DNA of 61,538 nucleotides from Flavobacteriales bacterium (lineage in GTDB: Bacteria > Bacteroidota > Bacteroidia > Flavobacteriales_F > PHOS-HE28), in the NCBI GenBank assembly GCA_019912395.1, contig JAIOIH010000075.1, forward strand, positions 1 to 61,538, given 5' to 3'. Shown here one piece after another: positions 54,606 to 61,538 of the stretch. Every line of letters starts with the position of its first letter. Positions within the stretch are counted from its first letter, which is position 1. A model generated the notes under the pieces. The model worked only from the letters and a program-made list of their open reading frames with translations. It did no database searches and had not been told where the DNA came from. The translations under genes were made by a program, and so were the position numbers.

Positions 54606-56051
54606 TTATATGCCAAGCCCATAATAGGCGCGCATGCCGTTCGGGTAGACGCCCTCGATCAAAACCCCTCCCTGCTTTCCGTCCAGGGCCTTCTCAATGT
54701 CCTTCGGGTCCTGCATGGGTTGCTGGTCGATCTTCGTAATGATGAAGCCTTCGCGGATACCGATGCTGCGGAGCTTACCTCCGTTGAGTCGCGTCACCTT
54801 CACGCCGTTCGCGAGCTTCAGGGCCTTGAGTTCCTCACTGCTGGCCGGGGCAAGCTCCGCTCCAAGCGAGGGCAGTACGAGCTCCCGCTTCGCCGCTACG
54901 CGCTCTTCGCCACTGCGTGCCAACAAGGTCAGGTCCCGCACTTGTTCCTTTCCGCCGCGAACCAATGTCACGGCCACTTTGTCACCAGGGCTGAACTTGC
55001 CGATCTGCTCCTGTAGTTCAGGCACGTTGTCAACCGACATGGCACCCACCTTTATGATCACATCCCCGTTCTTCATGCCGGCCGCCTTGGCCGCACCATT
55101 GTCCATCACCTCCTTCACATACACGCCCTTCAGGCGAGTGAGGGAAAGGCTCTGGGCCATGTCCTGGTCGATATCACTGATGGTGACGCCCAAGTAGGCG
55201 CGGCGCACGCTGCCGAACGCCATCAGGTCACTGGTCACCTTGCTCACAATGTTCGAAGGGATGGCGAAGGAATACCCCGTGTAGCTGCCCGTGGTGCTGG
55301 CAATGGCGCTGTTGATGCCCACGAGGTCCCCATTGGTGTTCACCAGGGCCCCTCCACTGTTGCCGGGGTTCACGGCCGCATCCGTTTGGATGAAGCTCTC
55401 GATGGGGAAGATGTCCTTGCTCGGATCGTACTGCAGGATGTTGATGTTGCGCGCCTTCGCGCTCACGATCCCGGCGGTCACCGTGCTGGTGAGGTTCATG
55501 GGGTTGCCCACGGCCAGTACCCATTGGCCCACCTTCACATTGTCGCTATTGCCGAAGGCCAGCGTGGGCAACTGGTCCGCGTCGATCTTGATCAGCGCGA
55601 TGTCCGTGCTCGGGTCGCGACCGATGACGGTCGCATCATACTTGCGCTTATCATTCAGGTGTACCTGGATCTTGTCCGCATTCTCCACCACATGGTTATT
55701 GGTCACGATGTAACCATCATCGGTGATGATCACGCCGCTGCCCGCCCCGCGAACCTGTTGCGGTGCGCGTTGCTGGTAACCCCAGAAGAAACTGGAGATG
55801 GGAGCTTGTTGGACCGTGGCCTGCGTGGTCACGTGTACCACTGCGTCAATGCTCTTGGCTGCTGCTCCGGTAAAGTCCGCCGCCTCCACCACGGTGCCGC
55901 TCGGACCGGGCATGCTCACGTAATGCACGGGTGCGGTGGTGCTGTCGGTGGAATTGAAGGATGCCTCGTCCTTGCTGAAACCATCGTGCAGGCCCAGTGC
56001 CAAAAGCCCGCCGGCCAATGCCATCCCGAAATACCCGAGTACCCGTTTCAT
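54606..56051 (-). CDS. HtrA/DegP-type periplasmic serine protease (Do family)
   Basis: A 481-residue protease from the start at 56051, with an N-terminal signal-anchor (MKRVLGYFGMALAGGLLALG). The trypsin-like domain carries the catalytic triad His120 (TNNHVV), Asp150 (STDIALIKID) and Ser232 (NPGNSGGAL). Two PDZ domains follow: LGVTISDIDQDMAQSLSL, then GAAKAAGMKNGDVIIKV, and a second near residue 400 ending in the C-terminus. It degrades or refolds misfolded envelope proteins, complementing the PPIase genes upstream in the window. In-frame ATGs at 56090 and 56072 would add Asn-rich leaders. It is divergent from dapF (125-bp gap). Confidence 0.94.
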   Translation of the reverse strand: MKRVLGYFGMALAGGLLALGLHDGFSKDEASFNSTDSTTAPVHYVSMPGPSGTVVEAADFTGAAAKSIDAVVHVTTQATVQQAPISSFFWGYQQRAPQQVRGAGSGVIITDDGYIVTNNHVVENADKIQVHLNDKRKYDATVIGRDPSTDIALIKIDADQLPTLAFGNSDNVKVGQWVLAVGNPMNLTSTVTAGIVSAKARNINILQYDPSKDIFPIESFIQTDAAVNPGNSGGALVNTNGDLVGINSAIASTTGSYTGYSFAIPSNIVSKVTSDLMAFGSVRRAYLGVTISDIDQDMAQSLSLTRLKGVYVKEVMDNGAAKAAGMKNGDVIIKVGAMSVDNVPELQEQIGKFSPGDKVAVTLVRGGKEQVRDLTLLARSGEERVAAKRELVLPSLGAELAPASSEELKALKLANGVKVTRLNGGKLRSIGIREGFIITKIDQQPMQDPKDIEKALDGKQGGVLIEGVYPNGMRAYYGLGI

Positions 56052-56215
56052 GGTGTTGCTGTTGTTGTTCATTGTGTTGTTGGACGTCATGGAAACGCAG
56101 GTGCCGGAGGCATGTTCATCGTTCCGCTGTTAACATCTGTTGATCGCAAAAAATCCGCTTTCCTGCGTCAGTCGTGGCCTGCGACTAGCGTGCCAAGCCG
56201 ATATTTGCGGTCGTT

Positions 56216-57004
56216 ATGGCAGTTCTTGAATTCTCCAAATGGCATGGCACCGGCAACGATTTCATCCTCGTGGATGATCGCCAAGGCCTGTTGCCCACTG
56301 ATGCGAAGCCCCTCGCACTACGGCTCTGCGACCGGCATTTCGGAATCGGCAGCGATGGCCTTATCCTGTTGCGCAGGCCCGAAGTGGAAGGCACGGACTA
56401 TCACATGGAGTTCCTCAATCCCGACGGCAGCAAGAGCTTCTGCGGGAACGGTAGCCGCTGCGCCTTCGCCTTTCGGAGCACACTTCTCGGGGAGCGTTCC
56501 CCGGCGAAGTTCACGGCGATCGATGGACTGCACGAAGCACGATGGACGGATGGCGAGGTGGAGGTCTCCATGGGCGACGTCAGTGGTGTGGAGCGGCTGG
56601 CGGAGGACATGGACCTGCTCAACACGGGGTCGCCCCACCTGGTGATCTGGGTTCAAGATCCCGCTGCGGTGGACATCGTGCCGGAAGCGCGTACCCATCG
56701 CTATGGCGCTCGCTTCGCGAAGGAAGGCGTGAACGTGAATTTCGCTCGGTGGCGGAACGGGCAGTTGGAAATGCGCACTTACGAACGCGGCGTGGAGGCT
56801 GAAACATTGAGCTGCGGCACGGGCGTAACGGCGGCGGCGCTCAGCGCGATGGCACGTGGGCATGCACAAGGGAGTTGCGCGGTACGGACCTCCGGAGGCA
56901 ATTTGCTGGTGACGGCGGAACAAAAGGAAGATTCGTTCACACACATCCTGTTGCGCGGCCCGGTACAGGAAGTGTTCAAGGGAGTCATTACCATCCGGCC
57001 ATGA
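56216..57004 (+). CDS. dapF: Diaminopimelate epimerase
   Basis: A 262-residue enzyme that interconverts LL- and meso-diaminopimelate for lysine and peptidoglycan synthesis. The two catalytic cysteines are visible: Cys76 in FCGNGSRC and Cys200 in SCGTGVTA. The N-terminal WHGTGNDFILVDD is typical. The start is the ATG at 56216. The stop TGA overlaps the ATG of mltG (ATGA), so the two genes are translationally coupled. A weak GATATTTG box lies just upstream at 56200-56207. Confidence 0.96.
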   Translation: MAVLEFSKWHGTGNDFILVDDRQGLLPTDAKPLALRLCDRHFGIGSDGLILLRRPEVEGTDYHMEFLNPDGSKSFCGNGSRCAFAFRSTLLGERSPAKFTAIDGLHEARWTDGEVEVSMGDVSGVERLAEDMDLLNTGSPHLVIWVQDPAAVDIVPEARTHRYGARFAKEGVNVNFARWRNGQLEMRTYERGVEAETLSCGTGVTAAALSAMARGHAQGSCAVRTSGGNLLVTAEQKEDSFTHILLRGPVQEVFKGVITIRP

Positions 57005-58029
57005 AGAAGCTCTTGCTTTTCCTCGTTCTGCTGGCGATCGCAATTGGCGGCTTCCTTGCGTGGCGGATGTGGAAGGAGGTATTCGGACCCGGTGTGAAGT
57101 TCAGTGTGGAGGAGAAGGTGCTGTTGATCCCCGGCGGCGCTGACCTGGACCAAGTGCTGGACAGCTTGATCGGCGAGGGGATCATCAATGACGACAAGAC
57201 CTTCCGTTGGATCGCGGAGCGCAAGAAATACGCGGACCGCGTGCGTCCCGGCCGGTACGTGGTGCCCAGCGGCATGTCCATGAACGCATTGGTGAACAAA
57301 CTCCGCAACGGCGAACAGGATCCCGTGCGGATCACCTTCACGAACATCAGGAACATACCCGAGCTGGCCGGGCAGATCGCCAAGTACATCGAGGCGGATT
57401 CCCTGGCGGTGATCGACGAGATCCTGGCGCCCGCCACGGCAAAGCGCCTTGGCTTCACGCGCGAGACCATCATCTCCTTGTTCCTGCCCAACACCTACGA
57501 AGTGTGGTGGACGGTGAAGCCGGACGAGTTGATCGACCGCTTCGCGAAAGAGTACAAGCGCTTCTGGAACCCGGAACGGCAGGCGGCGGCGCGTGCGTTG
57601 GGATTGTCCCGGAGCGAGGTGAGCACCTTGGCCAGCATCGTGCAGGCCGAGACCGGAAAAGCCGCCGACGCCCCCATGATCGCGAGCGTTTACCTCAACC
57701 GCCTGCGCATCGGTATGCCGCTCCAGGCCGATCCCACATTGAAGTATGCCTTGGGCATGGATACCCTGAACCGCGTGCTGCACGTGGACAAGCAGGTGGA
57801 TTCGCCTTACAACACCTATACCCGTACGGGCCTGCCTCCGGGCCCCATCAACCTGCCGGAACCGCGATACATCGATGCCGTGCTGCATCCCGCCAAGAGC
57901 AACTACCTCTACTTCTGCGCTCGTGAGGACCTCAGCGGCTACAGCAATTTCAGCACCACTTACCAGCAGCACATGGTGAATGCGCGGCGCTACCAGCAGG
58001 CGCTGAACAAGCGGGGGATATTCCGTTGA
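57001..58029 (+). CDS. mltG: Endolytic murein transglycosylase MltG (YceG)
   Basis: A 342-residue inner-membrane lytic transglycosylase thought to cut nascent glycan strands and set their length. There is one N-terminal membrane helix (KKLLLFLVLLAIAIGGFLAW) and a LysM-like region. The YceG catalytic domain contains LFLPNTYEVWW, the presumed catalytic Glu217 in SIVQAETGKAADAPMIASVY, LNRLRIGMPLQADPTLKYAL and the terminal SNYLYFCAREDLSGYSNFS. It starts within the dapF stop codon. The pairing makes sense since both genes serve peptidoglycan. Confidence 0.95.
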   Translation: MKKLLLFLVLLAIAIGGFLAWRMWKEVFGPGVKFSVEEKVLLIPGGADLDQVLDSLIGEGIINDDKTFRWIAERKKYADRVRPGRYVVPSGMSMNALVNKLRNGEQDPVRITFTNIRNIPELAGQIAKYIEADSLAVIDEILAPATAKRLGFTRETIISLFLPNTYEVWWTVKPDELIDRFAKEYKRFWNPERQAAARALGLSRSEVSTLASIVQAETGKAADAPMIASVYLNRLRIGMPLQADPTLKYALGMDTLNRVLHVDKQVDSPYNTYTRTGLPPGPINLPEPRYIDAVLHPAKSNYLYFCAREDLSGYSNFSTTYQQHMVNARRYQQALNKRGIFR

Positions 58030-58101
58030 GTTAGTTGTCAGTTTTTAGTTGTCGGACTGCCCCGGACTTGAGCGGGGTTGTCAGGTGTGCTGACATCGCG
58101 C

Positions 58102-58270
58102 GCAGTGCCGCTTGGCACATCTGTGTCACGCCATAGTTCCTCTTTAAGCTGCGCCGTCAGGCGATCGTACTCCCAGTGCATTCATCTGTGTCATCGGCGG
58201 TTTTTCCTCTTCATCCCTGGTCTCCCGCATTTCGTAGCGTTCTCATTGCGTCCGATATGTATCGGACCGT
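58102..58270 (+). repeat. Intergenic repeat element, copy A
   Basis: This region shares blocks with 59813-59950: GCAGTGCCG with GGCACATC, CATCTGTGT followed by TCGGCGGTT, a TTC-rich stretch, and the 16-nt palindrome TCCGATATGTATCGGA (58251-58266), in the same order. The palindrome's arms extend by a G-C pair here and by a C-G pair in copy B. The 306-bp gap 58030-58335 otherwise holds a doubled TAGTTGTC and a weak CCCCG/CGGGG hairpin after mltG. No gene is seen. Confidence 0.65.
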
Positions 58271-58308
58271 TGCGTCGTTGCGGTTCAACCCCACTACCCC
58301 CGAATCCC

Positions 58309-58316
58309 TATTTTCG
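58309..58316 (+). promoter_or_regulatory. TAnnTTCG promoter-like box before the phosphohexomutase gene
   Basis: TATTTTCG is one mismatch from TAnnTTTG and lies 19 bp upstream of the ATG at 58336. Spacing to the nearest TTG (58278-58280) is 28 bp, longer than the 20 bp of the stronger promoters in the window. Confidence 0.4.
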
Positions 58317-58335
58317 CGCCCCTTTCAGTTCTAGC

Positions 58336-59742
58336 ATGAGCAAGATCAAGTTCGGTACCGACGGCTGGCGTGCCATCATCGCACAGGAATTCACCGTGGA
58401 CAATGTTGCCCGGGTATCCGTGGGCGTAGCCCTGTGGCTGAAGAAGAATTTCCCCGACAACCCCAGCGTGGTCGTGGGACACGACTGCCGCTTCGCCGGC
58501 GAACTCTTTGCGGAGGTCACCACGAAAGTGCTGGTGAGCCATGGCATCAAAGTACACTTGGCCAAGGACTTCGTGAGCACCCCGATGGTATCCCTCGGCA
58601 CCCTGCGTGAGGAGGCCAGCATGGGTGTGGTCATCACCGCCAGCCACAACCCACCGAGCTACAATGGCTACAAGCTGAAAGGTTCGCATGGTGGCCCGCT
58701 CATCCCCGAGCAGGTGCAGGAGGTGGAGGACCTGATCCCCGATGCACATGGCGTGGACCTCGCCAACGTCAACTTCGAAAAAGCCGTGGCCGATGGCCTG
58801 CTCAAGGGGATCGATCTGGAAGGCATGTACGTGGAGCACGTGGAGAAGAGCTTCGATCTCGCCGCCATCCGCAAGAGCGGCCTGAAGCTCGGGTACGACG
58901 CCATGTACGGAGCGGGCCAGAACGTGGTCCCCCGCATCCTGCCGGAGGCCACCCTCCTGCACTGTGACTACAACCCGTCCTTCAAGGGTCAGGCGCCGGA
59001 GCCGATCCACAAGAACCTGATCGAATTCTCCAAGCTGATCAAAAGTGAGAAGCTGGATTGCGGCCTGGCCACCGATGGTGATGCCGACCGCATCGGCCTC
59101 TACAATTCCAAGGGCGAGTTCGTGGATTCGCACCACATCATCCTGCTGCTGATCCACTACCTGGTGAAGTACAAGAAATTCACCGGCAAGGTGGTAGTGG
59201 CCACCAGCACCACGCCGAAAGTGGAGAAGATGTGCCAACACTACGGCCTTGAGTACCAAGTGACCAAGATCGGGTTCAAGTGGATCGCGGGGATCATGAT
59301 CACCGACGATGTGCTGCTGGGCGGGGAGGAGAGCGGTGGCATTGCGATCAAGGGCCACATCCCCGAGCGCGATGGCATCTGGATGGGCCTCACCATCTGG
59401 GAGTTCATGGCCAAGAGCGGCAAGAGCCTCGATGACCTCGTGCAAGAGGTCTATGCCATCACGGGGCCGTTCGCCTATGAGCGCAACGACCTGCACATCA
59501 CCGAGTCACTGAAGCAGGAAGTGCTGAAGGCCTGTGCAGCGGATGAGTACAAGAGCTTCGGGCCATACCAAGTGCGCAAGGTGGACACGCTCGACGGCTA
59601 CAAGTACTTCTTCGACAACGAGGAATGGCTGATGATCCGCGCCAGCGGAACGGAACCCGTGCTGCGACTGTACGCCGGTGGGGCCACCATGGATGATGCC
59701 CGGAAGATCCTCGCCGCCTGCCGCAAGACCATCGGGGCATAG
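58336..59742 (+). CDS. Phosphoglucomutase/phosphomannomutase-family enzyme (possibly GlmM)
   Basis: A 468-residue alpha-D-phosphohexomutase. The phosphoserine loop is TASHNPPSYNGYK with Ser103, the metal loop is DGDADRIG, the sugar loop is GGEESGGIAIKGHIPERDG and the phosphate-binding loop is RASGTEPVLRLY. The start at 58336 (MSKIKFGTDGWRAIIAQEFT) is typical. This Bacteroidota subgroup is annotated as phosphoglucomutase, phosphomannomutase or GlmM; the substrate cannot be told by sequence. The position after dapF-mltG favours a cell-wall precursor role. The open frame runs back to 58078 through the intergenic repeat. Confidence 0.9.
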   Translation: MSKIKFGTDGWRAIIAQEFTVDNVARVSVGVALWLKKNFPDNPSVVVGHDCRFAGELFAEVTTKVLVSHGIKVHLAKDFVSTPMVSLGTLREEASMGVVITASHNPPSYNGYKLKGSHGGPLIPEQVQEVEDLIPDAHGVDLANVNFEKAVADGLLKGIDLEGMYVEHVEKSFDLAAIRKSGLKLGYDAMYGAGQNVVPRILPEATLLHCDYNPSFKGQAPEPIHKNLIEFSKLIKSEKLDCGLATDGDADRIGLYNSKGEFVDSHHIILLLIHYLVKYKKFTGKVVVATSTTPKVEKMCQHYGLEYQVTKIGFKWIAGIMITDDVLLGGEESGGIAIKGHIPERDGIWMGLTIWEFMAKSGKSLDDLVQEVYAITGPFAYERNDLHITESLKQEVLKACAADEYKSFGPYQVRKVDTLDGYKYFFDNEEWLMIRASGTEPVLRLYAGGATMDDARKILAACRKTIGA

Positions 59743-59812
59743 AACCAAACGGCGCGAAGAACACAAGCGCCATGGCCGATGTTTGCAGGGACCACACCTC
59801 TGACGCATGATC

Positions 59813-59950
59813 CGCAGTGCCGTCAGGCACATCGGTGGCCCTCCTCGCATCCAAGGCATTATCTGCGCCATCTGTGTAGTCGGCGGTTATTCACTTTTCC
59901 GCTGGTATCATCCGTGTCTCTCCGTGTGACTCCGATATGTATCGGAGCGT
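59813..59950 (+). repeat. Intergenic repeat element, copy B
   Basis: Second copy of the element described at 58102-58270, with the palindrome TCCGATATGTATCGGA at 59931-59946 and a flanking C-G pair where copy A has G-C. It lies just before the DUF2279-like gene and overlaps that gene's only conventional upstream start codons. Confidence 0.65.
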
Positions 59951-60885
59951 GGTTCAATTCGGCAGCCGTCAGCAGGCCGTCAGGCCGCCTCTTCGGAAAT
60001 CTCCTCACCGCCAAGCATCATCTGCGGTTCAAAACCACCGCGATAGCCGTCCTCAGCGGAGTGATCCTGAGCGCCACGGCCCAAACACCTCCGGACAGCC
60101 TTCGTCCCGGACGTGCCTGGCTCGTTGCCGGCGGCACAGTGGCGTTCACCGCAGGCTCACTGATCGCATTGGACAAGGCATGGTACCAAGGGCACGAGCG
60201 TACCGAGTTCCACGGCTTCAACGATGGGGATGAATGGTACCAGATGGACAAGCTGGGCCATGCCAACAGTGCCTACCAGCTGGGCCGGGCAGGCCATGCA
60301 GCCTTTCGCTGGGCCGGGTTCAAGCCGGGAATCTCCACATGGGTGGGCGGCTCGGTCGGCCTTCTCTACCTCACGGGCGTCGAGTATTTGGACGGCTATT
60401 CTTCGGAATGGGGTTTCAGTGGCTGGGACATGGCCGCCAATGCCGCAGGCACCGCGCTCTTCATCGGGCAGCAGCTGGGTTGGCACGATCAGCGCATCCT
60501 GCTGAAATGGTCCGCGCACCTCACCGACTATGCGCCGCAACGCCCGGATGTGCTCGGCTCCACCGTGCCCGAGCGTTTGCTCAAGGACTACAACGGCACC
60601 ACGGTCTGGCTCAGCGCCAATCCACATGCGTTCGGCTGGAAGAAGATGCCCGTCTGGCTGAACTTCTCCGCAGGCATGAGCGCGGATGGCATGCTCAACG
60701 CACGGGACAACCCCGGCTCGTATCGCCAGTTCCTCTTCGCGCCGGACATCTCCTTCTCACGCATCCCCACGCGCAGCAAGGCCGTGCGCACCTTCCTCTT
60801 CCTATTGGATGCCTTGAAGATGCCCGCACCCACCCTCGAGTTCCGCAGCAATGGAGGCGTGAAGGGGCATTGGCTCTACTTCTGA
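59926..60885 (+). CDS. DUF2279-like predicted periplasmic or membrane protein
   Basis: The conserved part begins after a signal-like stretch LRFKTTAIAVLSGVILSATA (residues from ~60022) and matches my memory of Bacteroidota DUF2279: RAWLVAGGTVAFTAGSLIAL, then KAWY, WYQMDKLGHANSAYQLGR, YSSEWGFSGWDMAANAAG, and a terminal NGGVKGHWLYF. The function is unknown. The start is uncertain: the only in-frame ATG (59779) gives an ~80-residue leader before the signal sequence. The nearest conventional starts are GTG at 59914 and 59926, inside the intergenic repeat, and a CTG at 60022 sits at the ideal place. The given start is the nearest GTG. Confidence 0.7.
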   Translation: MTPICIGAWFNSAAVSRPSGRLFGNLLTAKHHLRFKTTAIAVLSGVILSATAQTPPDSLRPGRAWLVAGGTVAFTAGSLIALDKAWYQGHERTEFHGFNDGDEWYQMDKLGHANSAYQLGRAGHAAFRWAGFKPGISTWVGGSVGLLYLTGVEYLDGYSSEWGFSGWDMAANAAGTALFIGQQLGWHDQRILLKWSAHLTDYAPQRPDVLGSTVPERLLKDYNGTTVWLSANPHAFGWKKMPVWLNFSAGMSADGMLNARDNPGSYRQFLFAPDISFSRIPTRSKAVRTFLFLLDALKMPAPTLEFRSNGGVKGHWLYF

Positions 60886-60949
60886 GGAATCGAACCGGTG
60901 AACACTGAAGGTCGTTCTTTTCCAAAGAGGATCACGAAAGATCATCGCC

Positions 60950-61159
60950 ATGGAAACGAAATTCAAAGTGGGGGACCATGTGAAATGGAACTCCGAAGCA
61001 GGACACGTGAGCGGGAAGATCATCAAGGTGCATCACAGCGACTTCCAGTACAAGGGACATACGCATCACGCCAGCAGCGATGATCCACAATACGAGATCA
61101 AGAGCGACAAGACCGATCACATCGCAGCGCACAAAGGCAGCGCGTTGACCAAAGTGTGA
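60950..61159 (+). CDS. Small DUF2945 (HVA1/TUDOR-like) family protein
   Basis: A 69-residue cytoplasmic protein, METKFKVGDHVKWNSEAGHV at the N-terminus and YEIKSDKTDHIAAHKGSALT near the C-terminus. This matches the DUF2945 family, a small SH3-like fold protein found widely in bacteria and fungi with no established function. Length and pattern are complete. It stands alone, 64 bp after the DUF2279-like gene and before the intergenic region with the intron. Confidence 0.85.
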   Translation: METKFKVGDHVKWNSEAGHVSGKIIKVHHSDFQYKGHTHHASSDDPQYEIKSDKTDHIAAHKGSALTKV

Positions 61160-61314
61160 GGATGATCGGGCTGTAGTGGCCGACTTGGTCAAAGACCGAG
61201 GATATGGACTCCGCGAGGGTCTTGAACAGCGTAGTCATTCATTGTTGGTCACCGTTCCGCGCTTTGGCGGAATGGGGATCAACGGTTTGCGTGTATGAGC
61301 AGTAGCGGATTAGA

Positions 61315-61368
61315 AGCACTTCCTGTCCGTTTAGCACAAAGTTTCTAAGAAGCACAAACCTTCGGTTA
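61315..61368. repeat. Three 18-bp direct repeats starting AGCAC
   Basis: AGCAC begins at 61315, 61333 and 61351, exactly 18 bp apart; the second and third units share AGCACAAA. The rest of 61160-61402 contains a TTCCGC/GCGGAA hairpin (61255-61272) and no gene. The whole stretch resembles a mobile or repeated intergenic element of Bacteroidota. Confidence 0.6.
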
Positions 61369-61402
61369 ACCACTTCACCCGCTATTGCCACATACACGCT
61401 GT

Positions 61403-61538
61403 GTGTGCCCGGCATGGGTCAAGAGTACTACCGCAAGGTAGCATCGTTCTTTGAATATCCAGAGGGTGCAAGTCCCTTACCGGCGAGTTGTCGAAGCCGG
61501 TCAGCAAGGCGCAAGGTGGTAGGGGGCGACCCCTGCAC
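61403..61538 (+). mobile_element. 5' end of a group II intron (cut by the window edge)
   Basis: GTGTGCCCGGCATGGGT matches the group II 5' consensus (GUGYG followed by a GCCC...GGGU pairing). Hairpins fit intron domain I: CTACC-GCAA-GGTAG with a GNRA-type tetraloop, AGGG...TCCCT around TGCAAG, and CCGGC...GCCGG. The phrase GAGGGTGCAAGTCCCTTA is common in bacterial group II introns. The intron-encoded reverse transcriptase would lie beyond the window. Confidence 0.65.

Overview
The window is chromosomal DNA from a Bacteroidota bacterium, most likely in or near the Flavobacteriales, although it is clearly more GC-rich than typical flavobacteria. Four things support this: the type IX secretion / gliding genes porP/sprF-gldK-gldL-gldM-gldN, the short RpoD that begins [15 protein letters not shown], two proteins with a type A T9SS C-terminal sorting domain, and promoter-like TAnnTTTG / TAnnTTCG boxes. 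Three of these boxes have a TTG placed exactly 20 bp upstream.

Layout. 170-4142 (minus): a LytS-type TPR sensor kinase with its LytTR regulator, preceded by a lipoprotein MsrB. 4394-14309 (plus): topA, an arginase-fold protein that lacks metal ligands, porP/sprF and gldKLMN, ended by a strong hairpin terminator. 14499-18976: an ABC-F ATPase, a bidirectional terminator, initiator tRNA-fMet on the minus strand, then the ribosome GTPases era and der. 19157-32502: a beta-propeller LytS kinase and LytTR regulator, followed by a tightly packed three-gene surface locus (OM beta-barrel, 2006-residue TANFOR-like protein, FnIII-like protein). 32666-38060: a periplasmic chaperone/PPIase operon (two parvulin proteins around a parvulin-less lipoprotein) plus MoxR. 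38212-52003: four large secreted proteins. Two of them (M12B-type metalloprotease, FG-GAP/ASPIC protein) share a C-terminal module with duplicated dockerin-like motifs ending in EQLP. The other two (1997 and 799 residues) share an N-terminal cohesin-like domain, 83-residue repeats, Cys-rich calcium-type repeats and T9SS sorting domains. 52059-56051 (minus): long-form GAPDH, RpoD and an HtrA/DegP protease. 56216-61159 (plus): dapF-mltG, a phosphoglucomutase/phosphomannomutase-family enzyme, a DUF2279-type protein and a small DUF2945-like protein. From 61403 to the window end lies what looks like the 5' end of a group II intron.

Taken together the region is about the cell surface: the T9SS motor and secreton, envelope chaperones and quality control (MsrB, PPIases, HtrA), peptidoglycan enzymes (DapF, MltG, possibly GlmM) and several giant secreted proteins. 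The most promising undescribed material is the two-component-linked TANFOR locus and the neighbouring pairs of dockerin-like and cohesin-like secreted proteins. Functions come from reading the translated sequence and from memory of the families; no database search was run.
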